A DNA stretch of 64,000 bases from Alphaproteobacteria bacterium (GTDB lineage: Bacteria > Bacteroidota > Bacteroidia > Bacteroidales > FEN-979). The notes beneath the pieces are model-generated. The model was given only the letters and a program-made list of their open reading frames with translations. It was not told the DNA's origin and ran no database searches. The DNA is taken from assembly GCA_009928665.1 (NCBI GenBank), contig SACF01000006.1:62001-126000 (forward strand), given 5' to 3'. The position numbers and the translations under genes were made by a program. Below are positions 61,233 to 64,000 of the stretch, in pieces; the first letter of the stretch is position 1, and the number at the start of each line of letters is the position of its first letter.

Positions 61233-63311
61233 ATGCCATCTGAATCCGAAATATCCATCCATTCCAGAGAAAGGGACCAGCTTCGGGCTGATGTCCTTCT
61301 TGAAATATCAAAGTTAGCCCCATCCAGATTAGAGGAAGTTTACAGGATGATAACAGGGCAAATCGGAGAATTGCTGAAAATCAGCCGGACCAGTTTTTGG
61401 ACCTATAACTCCGGACTGCGAACACTTCAATGCGAGGATCTTTATATCCGGGAACAGAAGAAACATATTCCCGGAAACATACTATTTGAGGATAATTTTC
61501 CGGTCTATTTTGAGGCGCTCCGGCAATCCAGATACGTCGATGCAAGCGATTCACAAACTGACCGGCGCACATCCGAATTTTTGGATCTTTATCTGGGTCC
61601 ATTGAATATCATCTCACTGCTTGATATACCTGTCAGGTCAGAAGGGATGTTAGCAGGGGTTTTATGTTGTGAGACGGTGGGAGAAAAACGTATGTGGACC
61701 CAGGAGGATATTGATTTTACAACCTCAATATCCGGATTTATTTCATCCTTTATTCACACCGACAAACTGAAAAAAACGGAAAAAGCTTTAAAGTCATCTG
61801 AAGAAAAATATCGGAAAATCATTGAAAATTCGCTGGTTGCAATTTATCACTCAAACCTGAAAGGTGAATTTATTTATACGAACCAGGCGATGATCGAATT
61901 GTTTGAGTTTGATAATCCAGATGACATCCTTAACTATTCCGTAGAACAGTTGTATCCCAGTCCCGACGACCGACAAGATTTCGTTACCAGGCTCTTAAAA
62001 CAAAAAACGATCAGGAACATGGAGATGCATCTGATAACGAAAAAAGGCAATCCGCGGATGGTCCTTTTAAATGCATTTCTCGATAATGATATGATTTTTG
62101 GAATGTTGATGGATATCACCGACCGTAAAAAGGATGAGGAGGCAATAAAGTTAGCTAAAGTAAAAGCGGAAGAATCCGACCGGATGAAAACCTCTTTACT
62201 GGCCAACATGAGTCATGAATTTCGCACACCGATGAATGCCATTCTTGGATTTTCTGATTTGATTGCCAATGAATCGAATGATCCTGACATAGCGTTCTTC
62301 GCAAGGAAAATTCACACCTCCGGACACCGGCTTATGGGGACATTAAAAGCGATTCTGGATCTTGCTGATTTGGAAGCAACCCGATCAAAAATAAAAATTC
62401 AGGATATTTTTATTGAAAATTTTATCAATGACTGTCTTCAGCATTTTTCTCCAACAGCCAGCGAAAAGGGGCTTTATTTGATCACGGAATATACTGAGGG
62501 TTTATATGTAAAAGCGGATGAGGTACTTCTTCAACTTATATTAAACAATTTGATTGATAACGCGATAAAATTCACCCGTAAAGGTGGTATTACCATCGAA
62601 ACAGACATCGACAATTCAGATAATGAACATGCGTGCGTCATTCGAATCAAAGATACGGGAATCGGAATCCCGGATGATCAATTTGAGATGATTTTCCATG
62701 AGTTCAGACAGATCAGTGAAGGCTATAACAGAAGTTATGAAGGTACCGGACTCGGGTTGACGCTGGCTTTAAAAATGGCTGAAATGCTTGAGGGGAAGAT
62801 CACTGTTGAAAGTGAACTTGGTCTGGGTTCTATTTTTTCGCTTTGGCTCCCTGTTTCAGAGTGCAATAAATCAGATAGTTTTGTCAAATCGAAGGATTCA
62901 TTCGAAAAATCCCCATCGCGTGTCTTCAAGCTTAAACCTCCCGAAGAACTTCCCAGATTGTTGGTGGTTGAAGACAACGACGACAACGCTGAGATCATCA
63001 AACTTTATGTCAAGGGACGATTCTTTACAGATCGGGCTGCTGACGCCAGTACCGCCATTAAAATGGTTAAGGAGAAACACTTTTCAGGGATCCTGATGGA
63101 TATAAATCTGGGTGCCGGAATGGATGGATTGAAGGCATCCAAAGCAATCAGACAAATCAACGAATATCACAATATTCCCATTATTGCAATTACAGGTTAC
63201 ACTATGGCAGGAGACCGTGAAAAAATTCTGGCCGGCGGGTGTACCCATTATCTCGGCAAACCATTCAGTCAACAAGAATTGATCGATCTTTTATCAGAAA
63301 TCTTTGAATAA
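61233..63311 (+). CDS. hybrid histidine kinase (GAF-PAS-HisKA-HATPase-REC)
   Basis: 692 residues, no clear membrane helix. A GAF domain (about 10-170), a PAS domain (about 195-300; YRKIIENSLVAIYHSN), HisKA with the phospho-His in NMSHEFRTPMNAI, HATPase boxes (NNLIDNAIKF, KDTGIGIP, GTGLGLTLAL) and a C-terminal receiver with the phospho-Asp in GILMDINLG and K in LGKPF. The cytosolic layout suggests sensing of a soluble signal. A PAS protein starts 1 bp after its stop. Confidence 0.93.
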   Translation: MPSESEISIHSRERDQLRADVLLEISKLAPSRLEEVYRMITGQIGELLKISRTSFWTYNSGLRTLQCEDLYIREQKKHIPGNILFEDNFPVYFEALRQSRYVDASDSQTDRRTSEFLDLYLGPLNIISLLDIPVRSEGMLAGVLCCETVGEKRMWTQEDIDFTTSISGFISSFIHTDKLKKTEKALKSSEEKYRKIIENSLVAIYHSNLKGEFIYTNQAMIELFEFDNPDDILNYSVEQLYPSPDDRQDFVTRLLKQKTIRNMEMHLITKKGNPRMVLLNAFLDNDMIFGMLMDITDRKKDEEAIKLAKVKAEESDRMKTSLLANMSHEFRTPMNAILGFSDLIANESNDPDIAFFARKIHTSGHRLMGTLKAILDLADLEATRSKIKIQDIFIENFINDCLQHFSPTASEKGLYLITEYTEGLYVKADEVLLQLILNNLIDNAIKFTRKGGITIETDIDNSDNEHACVIRIKDTGIGIPDDQFEMIFHEFRQISEGYNRSYEGTGLGLTLALKMAEMLEGKITVESELGLGSIFSLWLPVSECNKSDSFVKSKDSFEKSPSRVFKLKPPEELPRLLVVEDNDDNAEIIKLYVKGRFFTDRAADASTAIKMVKEKHFSGILMDINLGAGMDGLKASKAIRQINEYHNIPIIAITGYTMAGDREKILAGGCTHYLGKPFSQQELIDLLSEIFE

Positions 63312-63312
63312 C

Positions 63313-64000
63313 ATGGAGAATGTTCGCTCATTGGAGGACAAACGGGTACTCAATACGATTATTAATAATGTTCCGGCAATGGTGTTTTATAAAGACCTGC
63401 AGGGTAAATATATTGCAGCGAATGAAATGTTTTGCAAGCAACTGCACACTACCCAGGAGAATATTATCGGGAGGACCGACTTTGATTTTTATGAGGAATC
63501 AAGAGCTATAAAGTACCGTAATACCGATCAGGAGCTATTGAAATCTGACGGGGTTATGGAGGAGTTTGAAGAAGAGATCAAAATCAATGATGAAGTAAGG
63601 AATTTTGCTACCCGGAAAGTTTTATTGAAAGATAATGATGGTAATCCTTATGGGATTATCGGGTTGGCGTATGACATTACCAATGAGCGGAAGAATGAGC
63701 AGGAGCTTTTCGAAAGCCGGACAAAGTACAAGTACATGTATGATATGTTCCGACTGATGGTTGACAACATACCGGATCCGCTTTGGGCAAAGGATTTAAG
63801 GAAGCGTTATCTTTTTGCAAACAAAGCCACATGTGAGAAGCTCCTCAATGCGGTTGACACTGAGGAACCGATTGGTAAAACAGATCTTTACTTTGCAAAA
63901 CGTGAGCGTGAACGGCACCCCGGAGATCCAGAATGGCACACATTCGGTGAAAACTGCATCAATTCAGATGATCTGACCCTTCATCAAAAAGCTGCCGGAA
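63313..64000 (+). CDS. PAS-domain protein, 3'-truncated at the window edge
   Basis: The frame opens with ATG 63313, 1 bp after the kinase stop, and is open to the last base; 229 residues are visible. Two PAS domains are seen: NTIINNVPAMVFYKDLQGKY (about 16-35) with GIIGLAYDITNERK closing it, and MVDNIPDPLWAKD (about 148-160). The rest, probably a histidine kinase or diguanylate cyclase, is outside the window. It is probably co-transcribed with the hybrid kinase. Confidence 0.85.
   Translation, partial: MENVRSLEDKRVLNTIINNVPAMVFYKDLQGKYIAANEMFCKQLHTTQENIIGRTDFDFYEESRAIKYRNTDQELLKSDGVMEEFEEEIKINDEVRNFATRKVLLKDNDGNPYGIIGLAYDITNERKNEQELFESRTKYKYMYDMFRLMVDNIPDPLWAKDLRKRYLFANKATCEKLLNAVDTEEPIGKTDLYFAKRERERHPGDPEWHTFGENCINSDDLTLHQKAAG

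Overview
The window reads as chromosome of a Bacteroidota bacterium, most likely a free-living or environmental Bacteroidales-type organism. The signs are: the phylum-specific promoter form (TTTG/TTG, about 20 bp, TAnnTTTG) before many genes; two exported proteins with type IX secretion (T9SS) C-terminal sorting domains; a PD40/CarboxypepD_reg/OmpA envelope protein; BatA-type and DUF58 proteins; and a GG-Bacteroidales type RiPP cluster. No rRNA, CRISPR array, prophage or insertion sequence was seen. Three tRNA genes (Val-CAC, Pro-TGG, Ser-GCT) lie on the minus strand near 55.5-57.9 kb.

Layout. 0-10.9 kb: housekeeping and envelope genes (truncated OmpA-family protein, purM, prfA, pyrF, ilvE, a 40-residue membrane peptide, htpG, a lemA/TPM/TPM set, and a short-tandem-repeat tract before a DUF4492-like gene). 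11-17.2 kb: two T9SS cargo proteins. 17.2-18.6 kb: rsmE and a DUF4159 gene. 18.7-23.7 kb: a tightly overlapping five-gene heterodisulfide-reductase-like operon (HdrC, HdrB, HdrA, ferredoxin-like, membrane HdrE-D fusion). 23.6-33.2 kb, minus strand: dnaE, trxA, DUF58, valS, typA. 33.3-42.2 kb: DUF2231, an exported rubrerythrin, rpsP-rimM-trmN6, a C26 glutamine-amidotransferase-type hydrolase, marC, a YwqK-like lipoprotein, gdhA and a BatA-type protein. 42.2-54.1 kb: a RiPP biosynthesis and export cluster with its own sigma-54 two-component system. 54.1-64 kb: a glycosyltransferase, tRNAs, small hypotheticals, a fused LeuCD-type dehydratase, a metallophosphoesterase, a hybrid histidine kinase, and a PAS protein cut by the window end.

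The most interesting region is 42.2-54.1 kb. A 71-residue GG-leader precursor with two CxC pairs is followed by a radical SAM/SPASM maturase, a radical-SAM-like protein without the cluster motif (pseudo-rSAM), an FtsX-type permease, a C39-peptidase ABC exporter and a MacB/LolD-type ATPase. Convergent to these are an NtrY-like kinase and an NtrC-like sigma-54 activator. The precursor gene and a divergent GIY-YIG-like gene beyond the activator each have a -24/-12 sigma-54 promoter. Both promoters are preceded by the same palindrome, GTGTAAA-N5-TTTACAC or a one-base variant. The distal copy is centred 94 or 95 bp upstream of the -24 GG in the two cases. This defines a small self-contained regulon from sequence alone.

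A second point of interest is the Hdr-like operon. It has both cytosolic (A, B, C) and membrane (E-D) modules but no hydrogenase or formate dehydrogenase partner nearby. This suggests a quinone-linked thiol/disulfide or electron-transfer complex of unknown substrate. Its last gene overlaps typA tail-to-tail by 71 bp.
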